Part shown: positions 1 through 8,436 of the stretch, piece after piece | Layout: each line of letters starts with the position of its first letter | Position numbering within the stretch: the stretch's first letter is position 1 | From: Chitinophaga agri | GTDB lineage: Bacteria > Bacteroidota > Bacteroidia > Chitinophagales > Chitinophagaceae | Reading direction: 5' to 3' | Assembly (NCBI RefSeq): GCF_010093065.1 | Contig: NZ_CP048113.1 | Location: forward strand, 3,968,001-4,032,000 | Length of the DNA: 64,000 nt | Translations under genes and position numbers: made by a program | The notes under the pieces: model-generated | Database searches by the model: none | The model's input: the letters and a program-made list of their open reading frames with translations, nothing else | What the model was told of the DNA's origin: nothing

Positions 1-353
1 GTAGCAGCGTGGATACCGACGAACCCGCCGCCTGACTGGATATATCTTTCAAAATCGGCTTCCTGATAGTTGTCCAGCACATCGCCGGTCGTATTCAGGA
101 ATATAACTGCAGCATATTTCTGCAGCGAGTCTTCTGTGAAGTTAGCGGCATTCTCCGTAGTATCTACGTCAAAACCGTTTTCCTGTCCCAGTTTCTGAAT
201 GGCCTGTATGCCGGCAGGGATAGCTGCATGGCGGAATCCTGCTGTCTTGGTAAACACCAGTACTCTCGGATTGCCTGGCCGGGTTTTCTTCTGGCAACCG
301 GTCATTACTGTGCCCAGTAAGACCAGCATCATCATTACGTACCTGATTTGCAT
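1..353 (-). CDS. ThuA-domain lipoprotein (partial, C-terminus outside window)
   Basis: The reading frame starts at the ATG at 353 and runs off the left edge, so only 117 residues are visible. The N-terminus is a lipoprotein signal peptide ending in a lipobox (LLGTVMTGC, Cys20), which predicts a lipid-anchored periplasmic or outer-membrane protein. The mature part begins with RVLVFTKTAGFRHAAIP and later has YAAVIFLNTTGDVL and GGGFVGIHAAT. These are hallmarks of the ThuA (trehalose utilisation) family, a class I glutamine amidotransferase-like fold that is common in Bacteroidota sugar clusters and whose reaction is poorly defined. It is a close paralogue of the next upstream gene (425-1243), 71 nt away on the same strand, so the two look like a tandem duplication in one operon. 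Confidence 0.85.
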   Translation of the reverse strand, partial: MQIRYVMMMLVLLGTVMTGCQKKTRPGNPRVLVFTKTAGFRHAAIPAGIQAIQKLGQENGFDVDTTENAANFTEDSLQKYAAVIFLNTTGDVLDNYQEADFERYIQSGGGFVGIHAA

Positions 354-424
354 GATAGTTTTTATATTGTTTATACTGTATGCAGGCGGCGTTTACTTTC
401 TTCACGTACGCCCCGCATTAGGGA

Positions 425-1243
425 TTACTTTTTAGCCTTTATATTCATCGCATAGCGTAGTCCACCCAATACATGCTGCAGGTATGCCTGATCTGCATAC
501 GATTCCTTCGTGTGGCCCAACTCCGTGTAGAAGGAACGACCACCTTCAAAATCATGATACCAGGCCATAGGATGGTTGTCACCATTCTTTCCACCTTCAT
601 AAGAGCTTTCATCGATCTTAATCAGTACGTGTACATCCGGATTGAGGTCTTTGAAGTTATACCATTCATCCCAGCGTTGCCATTTTTCCTGCAGATGGCT
701 GGTGGAGGGATTGTTACGGTCTACTACGATGAGGGTGGCATCCTGCTGTTTCGGGTGACTGGTAAACCAGGCGCCTGCCAGTTTATTGTACCATGGCCAG
801 CCATATTCCGTATCGGTTGCTGCATGGATGCCCATATAGCCACCGCCATTGTGAATATAGTTTTGCATAGCGGTCTGCTGTTCATCATTCAGCACATCTC
901 CTGTTGTATTCAGGAACAGGACAGCTGCATAACGTTTCAGATTCCTGGTACTAAACGCAGCAGCATCTTCCGTAGTATCTACCGCAAAGCCGTTCTCCTG
1001 ACCCAGTTTGATCATGGCCAGTTTAGCCACCGGGATACAGTCATGCCGGAAACCGGCTGTTTTAGAGAATACGAGTAAACGGGGAAGGCGTTTTTTAGCA
1101 GACACGGACTGACTGGTAAAGGCGAGACATACAGTCAGCAGTAAGGATGTCGCTATAAAAGAAACATTACGGACGCCGAATGAATGACCATTCGTCATCT
1201 GTAATGTTTCGTTATTTGTTTTTCTCACGTGGATATTCTTCAT
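425..1243 (-). CDS. ThuA-domain secreted protein
   Basis: This 272-residue protein has an N-terminal hydrophobic export signal (about residues 25-49, ending SQSVSA) followed by a full ThuA domain (about 55-268). Visible family motifs are RLLVFSKTAGFRHDCIP, YAAVLFLNTTGDVL, GGGYMGIHAATDTEYGW, HPMAWYHDFEGGRSFYTELGH and HVLGGLRYAM. The N-terminal extension before the hydrophobic stretch is long; a start at the second Met (residue 16, position 1198) would give a more typical signal peptide, and neither has a clear ribosome site. It follows the DUF1080 gene by 12 nt, so they are almost certainly co-transcribed. ThuA proteins are repeatedly linked to disaccharide or keto-sugar breakdown; the exact role here is inferred from context. 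Confidence 0.88.
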   Translation of the reverse strand: MKNIHVRKTNNETLQMTNGHSFGVRNVSFIATSLLLTVCLAFTSQSVSAKKRLPRLLVFSKTAGFRHDCIPVAKLAMIKLGQENGFAVDTTEDAAAFSTRNLKRYAAVLFLNTTGDVLNDEQQTAMQNYIHNGGGYMGIHAATDTEYGWPWYNKLAGAWFTSHPKQQDATLIVVDRNNPSTSHLQEKWQRWDEWYNFKDLNPDVHVLIKIDESSYEGGKNGDNHPMAWYHDFEGGRSFYTELGHTKESYADQAYLQHVLGGLRYAMNIKAKK

Positions 1244-1255
1244 ATTAAAGTGGTA

Positions 1256-1969
1256 TTACAGCTGGCGGATTTTAACACTACGGTACCATACGCCATCGCC
1301 GTGATCCTGCAGGGCGATGTGTCCTTTTGGATATTTACCGAAAGCTTTCCAGGTTTTGAACTTGCTGTTAGCCATCAGGGTGTTCCACTCTTCGCTACCC
1401 ATGGTAGTTTCGATGGTTTGTACCCCATTCAGCCAGAAGGTCAGTTTACCATCTTTCTTACGGATCTTCGCTACGTTCCACTCACCTACAGGTTTAGCAG
1501 CATACTTGGTGGATTTTTTCAGATCGTAGAGATCACCGGAATTGTGTTTCTCATATTTACCATCCGGATGTTTTGCATCATCCAGTACCTGCATTTCAGG
1601 GCCGGACAGGTAAGTTGCCTGCAGTTGCGGATCTTCGTGTACACCGAAGATGATACCACTGTTACCACCTTCAGAGATCTTCCACTCGATAGATAATTCA
1701 TAATTCTCGTACTCGTCGTTGGTCACCAGGTCACCACCGGGTGCACCATTCTTTTTAGCTTCCTGGTCGAGTGCCAGTGCACCATCCTGTACTTTCCAGG
1801 CCGGGCTTGCAGTGGTCTGCAGGTAAGTATGCCAGCCATTGGTAGATGTACCATCGAACAATAATTTCCATCCCGCTTTCTTTTCTTTACGGGTGAGGGT
1901 GTTCGGTGTTTGTGCGGATGTGGAAAGAGTTAGCAGACTGAGTGCCAGAACGGGAATAAATTGCTTCAT
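1256..1969 (-). CDS. DUF1080 family secreted protein (3-keto-glycoside hydrolase/lyase type)
   Basis: The 237-residue product has a signal peptide (residues 1-19, cut before QTPNT) and one DUF1080 beta-sandwich. Visible motifs are GWKLLFDGTSTNGWH, YELSIEWKISEGGNSGIIF, the GPEMQVLDD strand and the C-terminal HIALQDHGDGVWYRSVKIR. The fold is concanavalin/LamG-like. DUF1080 members have been described as 3-keto-disaccharide hydrolases, and in Bacteroides as lyases acting on 3-keto-glycosides made by Gfo/Idh/MocA dehydrogenases. Such a dehydrogenase lies in the same strand cluster at 4074-5243, which supports the same pathway. The substrate cannot be read from sequence. It probably acts in the periplasm. 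Confidence 0.9.
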   Translation of the reverse strand: MKQFIPVLALSLLTLSTSAQTPNTLTRKEKKAGWKLLFDGTSTNGWHTYLQTTASPAWKVQDGALALDQEAKKNGAPGGDLVTNDEYENYELSIEWKISEGGNSGIIFGVHEDPQLQATYLSGPEMQVLDDAKHPDGKYEKHNSGDLYDLKKSTKYAAKPVGEWNVAKIRKKDGKLTFWLNGVQTIETTMGSEEWNTLMANSKFKTWKAFGKYPKGHIALQDHGDGVWYRSVKIRQL

Positions 1970-2104
1970 TACAAATTGAGTTTTTTATAGCCGATAGTTG
2001 CAGTGCTGTACATACGGGATATACAGTAGACAACAACTACCGGCTATATATGATAGTTAATTATAGAAAGCTGAGAGACCAAATATGAATAAACTGCTAG
2101 CTCA

Positions 2105-2521
2105 CTATTTCAGGGAGAGGATGTATTTTACCATCTCTTTCGCATCATCTTTAGCGAGGTCAGCGTGCGGCGTCATAGCTACTTCGCCCCAGTTACCGCT
2201 ACCACCAGCGATGATCTTATCAGCCAGTTTATCAATGTTTGCGTCAGTAGCTTCATATTTCTGCGCTACTTCTTTATAACCAGGACCGATCAGTTTCGTA
2301 TCTGGTTTATGACAGGTTTTACAATCTTTCTGCTCGATCAGGGCAGCACCTTTAGAAGCGGCAGCTTCAGCAGCACCTGGCGTTACCATGGAATTGTCTA
2401 CCGGTGTTTCGCTGGTAGCAGCAGATTCTTCTTTCTTTTCGGTTTTGTTTTCGCTACCACCACCGCAGGAGGCCAGCAGAACAACGCTCATTACAACGGG
2501 CGCCAGAAAACGCATTCTCAT
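2105..2521 (-). CDS. Class I c-type cytochrome lipoprotein
   Basis: The 138-residue protein has a lipoprotein signal peptide (lipobox LLASC, Cys19), a Ser/Thr/Glu-rich linker (20-50), and a single-haem cytochrome c domain. The haem site is CKTCH (Cys67, Cys70, His71), and Met116 in the VAMTPHADL segment is the probable second axial ligand. The size and the C-terminal helix (KEMVKYILSL) fit small cytochrome c551/c552 electron carriers exported and matured in the periplasm. It sits between the DUF1080 gene and the epimerase-like gene on the same strand. A cytochrome in such a cluster could take electrons from an oxidative step of sugar breakdown, but this link is inference. Confidence 0.92.
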   Translation of the reverse strand: MRMRFLAPVVMSVVLLASCGGGSENKTEKKEESAATSETPVDNSMVTPGAAEAAASKGAALIEQKDCKTCHKPDTKLIGPGYKEVAQKYEATDANIDKLADKIIAGGSGNWGEVAMTPHADLAKDDAKEMVKYILSLK

Positions 2522-2854
2522 TTTGTCGATTTTTAAATTATCAGATTTGATATTGAATCAGGAATCAGGAATTAGTGAGCCATACCATTTTACATCTCAT
2601 CCTTTCACATTCCAGCCATCGGGATGCCACGAGACTACGAGGTAATATGTATGGTCATTATCAATGCTAATCTTTCATTCCAAATCCCATTCCTAAATAT
2701 TTTCCAATATACTTATGGTATAATAAGGATTCAAGTAATAATTGATGAACGCAGGAAATCAGGGCCTATCATACAACGCTGATACTTTTCATTCGATCTT
2801 CGCTGCATGTCAATTCCTGATTACCAATTTATTAACTCCCAATTATTACCTCCC
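2522..2854. other. Intergenic stretch without a gene
   Basis: The 333-nt spacer lies between the cytochrome gene and the epimerase-like gene. It holds the first pair of heptad repeat arms (2555-2575 and 2811-2846, opposite orientations) and A/T-rich DNA. No convincing open frame, terminator with a T-run, or RNA gene was seen. The spacer is long enough that the cytochrome gene may have its own promoter. Confidence 0.6.
2555..2846. repeat. Heptad repeat element 1 (inverted pair)
   Basis: Left arm 2555-2575 reads GAATCAG, GAATCAG, GAATTAG as three head-to-tail 7-mers. The right arm 2811-2846 carries the complement (AATTCCTGATT followed by ACCAATT and CCCAATT). The arms flank about 235 bp and belong to the dispersed family described in the findings. 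Confidence 0.65.
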
Positions 2855-3907
2855 TTACAGTCCCAGCACTCTTTTGTTCAGATGCTCATCCGCACCGCCA
2901 CCGGCAAAGTCGTCAAACGCCTTTTCGGTTACACGGATAATATGATCCTTGATGAATGGCGCGCCTTCTCGTGCACCGTCTTCCGGATGCTTGATACAGC
3001 ATTCCCATTCCATCACCGCCCAGCCGCTGTAGTCATATTGTGTCAGCTTGCTGAATACGCTTTTGAAATCAACCTGACCATCACCGAGGGAACGGAATCT
3101 ACCCGGACGGTCGATCCATCCCTGGTAACCGCCGTATACGCCGGAACGGCCGGTAGGATTAAATTCCGCGTCTTTCACGTGGAATGCCTTAATTTTCTCG
3201 TGGTAGATATCAATGTATTGCAGATAATCCAGGCATTGCAGCACGAAATGGCTTGGATCGTACAGCAGGCAGGCGCGGTTATGATTGCCGGTAGCTTCCA
3301 GGAAACGCTCGTAGGAAGCGCCATCATGGAGGTCTTCACCCGGGTGGATCTCATAACACAGGTCTACACCGTTGGCATCAAATTCATTCAGGATTGGCAA
3401 CCAGCGGTTGGCCAGTTCCTTAAAGCCTGCTTCAACCAGTCCGGCAGGACGTTGTGGCCAGGGGTATACGGTGTGCCACATCAATGCACCACTGAAGGTA
3501 GCGTGGGCATTCAGTCCCAGGTTGCGGCTGGCTTTGGCAGCATATTTCAGCTGATTCACCGCCCATTCTGTACGCGCAGGCGTGTTGCCTCTTTTGTCAG
3601 CAGGAGCGAAGCCGTCGAACAGTTCATTATACGCAGGATGAGTAGCCACCAGCTGTCCCTGCAGGTGCGTAGACAGTTCGGTGATCTCCAGTCCGGCAGC
3701 ATTCACGATACCTTTGATCTCATCCGCATATGTCTTGCTTTCAGCAGCTTTCTGCAGGTCGATCATGCGTGGGTCCCAGGTAGGGATCTGCACACCTTTG
3801 AAGCCTAATCCGGCTGCCCATTTACAAATACTCTCCAGGCTATTGAAAGGCGCCGTATCACCGAGGAACTGCGCGAGGAATATACCAGGACCTTTAATGG
3901 TCTTCAT
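2855..3907 (-). CDS. Sugar phosphate isomerase/epimerase family protein (TIM barrel)
   Basis: The 350-residue protein belongs to the xylose-isomerase-like/AP endonuclease 2 TIM-barrel family. Four metal ligands of the family can be read: Glu186 (CYEIHPGED), Asp217 (LLYDPSHF), His243 (AFHVKDAEF) and Glu300 (AVMEWECC). It lacks a signal peptide, so it should be cytoplasmic. The family includes epimerases, isomerases and, in Bacteroides 3-keto-glycoside clusters, enzymes acting after the dehydrogenase. It lies 166 nt downstream of the Gfo/Idh/MocA gene on the same strand, which matches that pairing. The GGYQGWIDRPGRFRSLGDGQVDF segment is typical of the Bacteroidota branch. The exact reaction is not determined. 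Confidence 0.88.
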   Translation of the reverse strand: MKTIKGPGIFLAQFLGDTAPFNSLESICKWAAGLGFKGVQIPTWDPRMIDLQKAAESKTYADEIKGIVNAAGLEITELSTHLQGQLVATHPAYNELFDGFAPADKRGNTPARTEWAVNQLKYAAKASRNLGLNAHATFSGALMWHTVYPWPQRPAGLVEAGFKELANRWLPILNEFDANGVDLCYEIHPGEDLHDGASYERFLEATGNHNRACLLYDPSHFVLQCLDYLQYIDIYHEKIKAFHVKDAEFNPTGRSGVYGGYQGWIDRPGRFRSLGDGQVDFKSVFSKLTQYDYSGWAVMEWECCIKHPEDGAREGAPFIKDHIIRVTEKAFDDFAGGGADEHLNKRVLGL

Positions 3908-3940
3908 ATTATCAGAGGTTTAAACATTAAAAATTGAGCG

Positions 3941-4080
3941 TCAGGAATGAGCAATCAGGAATTGGTTAGCCCTGCATAAATACGTGACACCAGTCAGGAG
4001 TAAGCCAGTCCAGCATTATAAACTGTAAGGAATACTATATTCAGGCACTTGCTGCTCAATTCCCAATTCCTAATTAAATT
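3941..4080. repeat. Heptad repeat element 2 (inverted pair)
   Basis: Left arm 3941-3965 (CAGGAAT, GAGCAAT, CAGGAAT, TGG) and right arm 4058-4080 (AATTCCC, AATTCCT, AATTAAA) are inverted with respect to each other, with about 92 bp between. The right arm contains the TAA stop codon (4076-4074) of the oxidoreductase gene. Confidence 0.65.
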
Positions 4081-5243
4081 TCGAACGTCGTCCATTTCTC
4101 GCTGCTCTGGCTGGATTTCACGACATTGTCGATGAACGCCATACCACGGATACCTTCATCTACGCCTGGGAAATCCAGTGCTTCAGGAGCAGGCGTAGTG
4201 CCGTCTATCTTAGCCTGCAGGGTGAGGGCAAAGTTGCGGTACAGGTTACCGAATGCTTCCAGGTATCCTTCCGGATGACCGCCTGGTGTACGGGTGTTAT
4301 GCACCATATAGCTGCTCTGGTAACCACCGTAACCATTACCGGCGCGGTAAATTTCCGTTGGCTTATCCAGCCATTTAACGAGCAGGGTATTAGGTTCATG
4401 CTGTGCCCATTCCAGACCACCATTTTCACCATATACTCTGATCTTCAGTGCATTTTCTTCACCAGCGGCTACCTGAGAGGCCATCAGGACACCCGCAGCG
4501 CCATTGTCAAAACGGAGCAGCACCGCACCGTCGTCATCCAGTGCGCGGCCAGGAACGAAGATGTTCAGGTCAGCACACAGTTTTTCTATTTTCAGACCAC
4601 TGATATATTCAGCCAGGTTAGCAGCATGGGTACCGATATCACCGAAGCAGCCGCTTTTACCGGAACGCTTAGGGTCAGTTCTCCAGGCAGCACCTGCGCT
4701 ATCTTTTTCAGTAGCACGGCTCAGCCAGCCCTGCGGATATTCCACCCAAACCTTACGGATCTTGCCTAATACGCCATCAGCCACCATACGACGGGCCTGT
4801 TTTACTAACGGATAACCTGTGTAGGTATGCGTTAACAAGAGGGTACGACCAGTTTCTTCTACTTTGGCTTTCAGCTGTTTAGCTTCATCGAGGGTAAAAG
4901 TGATCGGCTTTTCGATCACCACGTTAAAACCTTTGTCCAGTGCCATCATCGCAGGATCGAAGTGTGCGAAGTTTGGCGTAACGATCGTTACAAAGTCCAG
5001 TCTTTCACTCTCAGGCAGTGCTGCTTCCGTTTCCAGCATGGTCTTATAATCTGTGTAGGTGCGTGCCGGGTCGAGGAACAGTATTTTTCCTGACTCCAGG
5101 GCTACTTCAGGATTTACACTCAGTGCACCTGCTTTCAGTTCGATCAGGCCGTCCATATTGGCAGCAATACGGTGAATAGCACCGATGAAGGCATCCTTAC
5201 CGCCTCCGATCATTCCCATTCTTAACTTACGGTTCATTGGCAA
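4074..5243 (-). CDS. Gfo/Idh/MocA family oxidoreductase
   Basis: The 389-residue protein has an N-terminal Rossmann dinucleotide-binding domain (GMIGGGKDAFIGAIHR, residues 10-25), the family EKP motif (Glu111-Lys112-Pro113, Lys catalytic in relatives) and the GDIGTH motif (201-206) with the conserved His206. The C-terminal half is the usual alpha/beta substrate domain. No signal peptide is present, so it is probably cytoplasmic, although some relatives are exported by Tat. Members oxidise or reduce sugars and cyclitols with NAD(P); in DUF1080/ThuA clusters they make 3-keto-glycosides. It is the promoter-proximal gene of the leftmost minus-strand cluster. The start at 5243 could also be read three residues later (MNRKLR). 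Confidence 0.92.
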   Translation of the reverse strand: MPMNRKLRMGMIGGGKDAFIGAIHRIAANMDGLIELKAGALSVNPEVALESGKILFLDPARTYTDYKTMLETEAALPESERLDFVTIVTPNFAHFDPAMMALDKGFNVVIEKPITFTLDEAKQLKAKVEETGRTLLLTHTYTGYPLVKQARRMVADGVLGKIRKVWVEYPQGWLSRATEKDSAGAAWRTDPKRSGKSGCFGDIGTHAANLAEYISGLKIEKLCADLNIFVPGRALDDDGAVLLRFDNGAAGVLMASQVAAGEENALKIRVYGENGGLEWAQHEPNTLLVKWLDKPTEIYRAGNGYGGYQSSYMVHNTRTPGGHPEGYLEAFGNLYRNFALTLQAKIDGTTPAPEALDFPGVDEGIRGMAFIDNVVKSSQSSEKWTTFEI

Positions 5244-5907
5244 AACGTTTTATTCTTTATAGGTTTTGAGTTGTCTTACAGACCAGATAACGTGGAATAA
5301 GCAGGGAGGTTTGCTAGTTTTTCACACCGTCTTATTCACTCCACGTTGGCTTTTTCCGGAGTCTAATATATAAAAAAGTACAGGCAACCATGAATATTCG
5401 CAGCAAAATGACCACTTCAGGGAGAGATGGCCCCCTATAATCTGACTATTTAGCGCGACCTGTACGCTTTTCTACCGGACTATTCCGCAAAACTTTAAAA
5501 GTAGAAAACTCCTGCCACATTTTTGTGTGATATTTTGATGAATGGATTAGGTAGGAACACTTACAAAGCGTGCAACAATTGTCCTACTAAAGTGTTACAA
5601 TTAGCCTTTTTCTATACAAACGGGACGATAAGAACAGGAGAAAAGGAGGTGAAAGAAGACATGGCACAAGTACCTCTTTTATAGACTTTTATAAAAAGAA
5701 AAAGAGCCAAATAAGACTATCCGGCTCTTGTTTTACTATCCTATGAAAACCCTAATACTGTAAAGGTAAAGTGTTGTAACAAACGATAGTGTTAAATGGT
5801 CGTTAATAAATTTATTTTTTTTCCAAGCAACGGATCCGACTAATATTTTTTTTCTACATACTTTTTTTGCTTCTTTGCACCACTTTACGGCGATATAGCC
5901 GCAGAGA
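5244..5907. other. Long divergent intergenic region
   Basis: The 664-nt spacer separates the minus-strand sugar cluster from the plus-strand glycosyltransferase, so promoters for both must lie here. Two hairpins can be seen. One at 5289-5347 pairs AACGTGGA-ATAAG with CTTAT-TCAC-TCCACGTT and is followed by a T-run on the plus strand. The other at 5702-5728 pairs AAGAGCC with GGCTCTT and is followed by TTTT. The DNA is A/T-rich near 5800-5870. No open frame is convincing. Confidence 0.55.
5289..5356. terminator. Hairpin with T-run (possible terminator or leader attenuator)
   Basis: The arms at 5289-5301 and 5331-5347 pair over 13 bp with one 4-nt bulge, and GGCTTTTT follows at 5348-5355. It lies just upstream of the minus-strand oxidoreductase, so on that strand it would be in the leader, and on the plus strand it would be a terminator with no obvious gene before it. 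Confidence 0.4.
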
Positions 5908-6672
5908 ATGAAAAATGTCAATATGTCACAGTACCTGCTTTCCGTGATCATCCCGGCGTACAACGAAGAAAGATACATCTATGATATCCTGGAAAGGGTC
6001 CAGGCTGTATCGCTGGCCGGCGATGTACAGAAAGAGCTGGTGGTTGTGGATGATTTCTCCAAAGACAATACCGGCGGAGAAGTAGCCCGTTTCCGCGCCG
6101 CATATCCTGAAGCAAAACTCCAGTATGTTCGTCACGAAAAGAACAAAGGAAAAGGAGCGGCCCTACGTACGGGTATCCAGCATGCCAGCGGCGACTTTAC
6201 CATTATCCAGGACGCTGACCTGGAGTATAACCCAATGGAATTTAATCGTTTGCTGAAACCTATGCTGGAAGGCGTAGCGGATGTGGTATATGGTTCCCGG
6301 TTCATGGGTGACGGCCCTCACCGCATCCTGTTCTTCTGGCATACGATCGGTAACAAGTTCCTGACCTTCCTTTCCAACGCGCTGACCAACCTGAACCTGA
6401 CCGACATGGAGACCTGCTATAAGCTGTTCCGCAGTAATATCATCAAGCAGATCGACCTGAAGGAAAACCGCTTCGGATTTGAGCCGGAAGTGACTGCCAA
6501 GATCAGTCGCGTACCAGGCATCCGCATATATGAGGTAGGCATCGCTTACTATGGCCGTACTTACGCGGAGGGTAAAAAGATCAATTACAAGGACGGTTTC
6601 CGTGCGATCTACTGCATCCTGAAATATAACATCTTCTGCAGACAGAAAAAGACTGTCGACATCAATAAATAA
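5908..6672 (+). CDS. Family 2 glycosyltransferase (dolichyl-phosphate mannose synthase-like)
   Basis: The 254-residue GT2 enzyme has the N-terminal nucleotide-sugar fold (SVIIPAYNEERYI, residues 12-24; VVVDDFSKDNT, 46-55) and the metal-binding DAD motif (102-104, QDADLEYNP). The second half has the DPM1-like segments YGSRFM, DMETCYKLFRS, NRFGFEPEVTAKI and YYGRTYAEGKKI. These enzymes move a hexose from a nucleotide sugar to polyprenyl phosphate at the cytoplasmic membrane face. No C-terminal membrane helices are present. The start could be 5923 (MSQYLL) instead of 5908. The next gene starts 6 nt after the stop and encodes a multi-membrane protein that could use the lipid-linked sugar, a common pairing. 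Confidence 0.92.
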   Translation: MKNVNMSQYLLSVIIPAYNEERYIYDILERVQAVSLAGDVQKELVVVDDFSKDNTGGEVARFRAAYPEAKLQYVRHEKNKGKGAALRTGIQHASGDFTIIQDADLEYNPMEFNRLLKPMLEGVADVVYGSRFMGDGPHRILFFWHTIGNKFLTFLSNALTNLNLTDMETCYKLFRSNIIKQIDLKENRFGFEPEVTAKISRVPGIRIYEVGIAYYGRTYAEGKKINYKDGFRAIYCILKYNIFCRQKKTVDINK

Positions 6673-6678
6673 ACCATT

Positions 6679-8361
6679 ATGTTATTCCTGTTCGTTAAGT
6701 TCCTGTATATCGTTATACTGTCATTCCTGTATGGATATACGTTGCAGCGGTTTATGCAGCATAAGGTCCTTAACAACAGTACCGCAGAGCCGGACTTTTC
6801 GCTGGTCACACTAACGGGATGTCTGGCTATGACCGTTCCTGCCGCCTGCCTGACGCTGTTCATACCTTTGGCGGGACTGGCGCATGGTATTATACTTGCG
6901 GGTGCCGCCGGGTGTTATCTTTTCCAGCGGACAGCCATTCATGCGCAGGTAGCGGCCTATCTTACACAGGCCAGAGCGGCAGGGAGAGGGAGACAATTGT
7001 TTATGGGGATTGCGTGCCTGTACGTACTGTATCTCTCTTCACAGCAGTCGTTGTCTTATGACGAGGGATTGTACTACGCACCCTTTATCAAGTGGATGCA
7101 GCATTACAAAATTGTACCGGGACTGGCCAATCTGCACGAACGTTTCGGATTCAACTCACACTGGCATGTACTGGCTGCCATTTTCAATTTTTCCTGGCTC
7201 ACAGGCGTATCGGACAATCATATCAACGGGGTGTTGTACCTCCTGACAGCCCTGTATTTCCTGCCGCGTGCAAACGATCCGAAGTTATTAACATTACTGA
7301 AAGCGGGCATGCTGGTGATGATCAGTATGCCACAGTTCTGCGTCTATAATACCACTTCGCCTGCGGCGGATATGGTGATCTACTATATCAGTTGCCTGCT
7401 GATCGTTGTCTGGTTTGAACACAGTATCCACCATCAATCACAGTTATCCGCAGATAACAGTGTATTTCTACTGCTTGCACCTGTGTTCCTTATCACGATA
7501 AAAGTCTCCTGTATACCGGTATTGCTCCTGACGGCCGTATTATACTGGCAGGTGTTACAACGTAGGCAGTATACGCAGCTGGCGGCACTTTTTGGGGTGG
7601 CAGCTGTCATCGCATTACCCTGGGTCATCCGGAACGTCATCCTGACGGGCTACCTGCTGTTCCCTGTTGGTTTACCGGATATGTTCCACAAAGACTGGGC
7701 AGTGCCTATGTCCGTCATCCGTTCTACCACCAAGGATATCCACATCTTTGCCTTCTATAGAGTGGTGGATGAATCCAGGTTTGTATCAGAGAGTTTTGTA
7801 CAACATTATATCAGCTGGTTTAAAGAAAGTGTACGCATCTATGATAAACTGTTAATACTGGCAGCCTTCGTGGCAGTACCGCTGGTGTTCTTCCGGAGGA
7901 AACAATTGCCGGCAGGGACATTACCGCTATTTGTATTCCTGTTAACAGGGCTGGCGTACTGGATCTTCCAGGCACCCGATCCACGGTTCGGTTACAGTTA
8001 CCTCGTGCCCATGGTGATCATTGCGATCGCACTTTATTTCCCTGCATGGTCCTTCCGGATGATCTATCTGTCAGCCATCGCTGTTACCCTGTTATTCCAG
8101 GTGGGTACGATCGGGTTAGGCAAACACTTAACAAAGGCTTTTGTCAATGACAAACTGGTCGAAAAAGTACAGCATCCGAACTGGTTACTGACACCGGCCC
8201 CTTATACACCGACGACGATTGTCAGGTCTCCAGGCGCCATTGCAGTCATGACAACCAGCAATTTATGCTGGGATACGGAACTTCCCTGCGTATCTGTCAT
8301 GCCCAAAGATGTCGTACAGCGAGGCACTACCTACCAGGAAGGCTTCAAAGTGATTAAGTGA
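6679..8361 (+). CDS. Polytopic membrane protein, GT-C-like (LIC_10190-type)
   Basis: The 560-residue protein is almost entirely hydrophobic segments, with about 11-13 membrane helices. The first outside loop carries SYDEGLYYAPFIKWM (Asp128-Glu129) and then VPGLANLHERFGFNSHW. This combination resembles the LIC_10190 family of membrane proteins and the acidic first-loop motif of GT-C glycosyltransferases that use polyprenyl-phosphate sugars. It follows the GT2 gene by 6 nt, which fits a two-step transfer of sugar to an exported acceptor. The acceptor is unknown, and GT-C membership is inferred from motif and topology only. A hairpin (8346-8377) overlaps the stop codon. Confidence 0.75.
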   Translation: MLFLFVKFLYIVILSFLYGYTLQRFMQHKVLNNSTAEPDFSLVTLTGCLAMTVPAACLTLFIPLAGLAHGIILAGAAGCYLFQRTAIHAQVAAYLTQARAAGRGRQLFMGIACLYVLYLSSQQSLSYDEGLYYAPFIKWMQHYKIVPGLANLHERFGFNSHWHVLAAIFNFSWLTGVSDNHINGVLYLLTALYFLPRANDPKLLTLLKAGMLVMISMPQFCVYNTTSPAADMVIYYISCLLIVVWFEHSIHHQSQLSADNSVFLLLAPVFLITIKVSCIPVLLLTAVLYWQVLQRRQYTQLAALFGVAAVIALPWVIRNVILTGYLLFPVGLPDMFHKDWAVPMSVIRSTTKDIHIFAFYRVVDESRFVSESFVQHYISWFKESVRIYDKLLILAAFVAVPLVFFRRKQLPAGTLPLFVFLLTGLAYWIFQAPDPRFGYSYLVPMVIIAIALYFPAWSFRMIYLSAIAVTLLFQVGTIGLGKHLTKAFVNDKLVEKVQHPNWLLTPAPYTPTTIVRSPGAIAVMTTSNLCWDTELPCVSVMPKDVVQRGTTYQEGFKVIK

Positions 8362-8377
8362 AAATAATATCACTTTG
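8346..8377. terminator. Hairpin overlapping the end of the membrane protein gene
   Basis: CAAAGTGAT (8346-8354) pairs perfectly with ATCACTTTG (8369-8377), and GGCT/GCC extend the stem outside a one-base mismatch. The TGA stop lies in the loop. There is no T-run, so it may protect the 3' end rather than terminate. Confidence 0.4.
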
Positions 8378-8409
8378 AGCCTATTGGATGACGTTATTAT
8401 CATGTCGCC

Positions 8410-8436
8410 TGGCCGTCGCTAGTTCGTCGCTAGTTC
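8410..8436. repeat. Dispersed 22-bp repeat, copy 1 (with 11-bp internal tandem)
   Basis: Bases 8410-8431 are identical to 52594-52615. The sequence is built from an 11-bp unit, CGTCGCTAGTT, repeated twice head to tail here and one and a half times in the other copy. Both copies lie in gene-free DNA next to unusual features. Confidence 0.7.

Noticed and set aside
473..1078. 201-codon open frame on the plus strand
   Set aside because: Antisense to the ThuA gene and without any recognisable domain.
2807..3808. 333-codon open frame on the plus strand
   Set aside because: It lies antisense to the epimerase-like gene, whose motifs and metal ligands are clear; the plus-strand frame has no recognisable domain.
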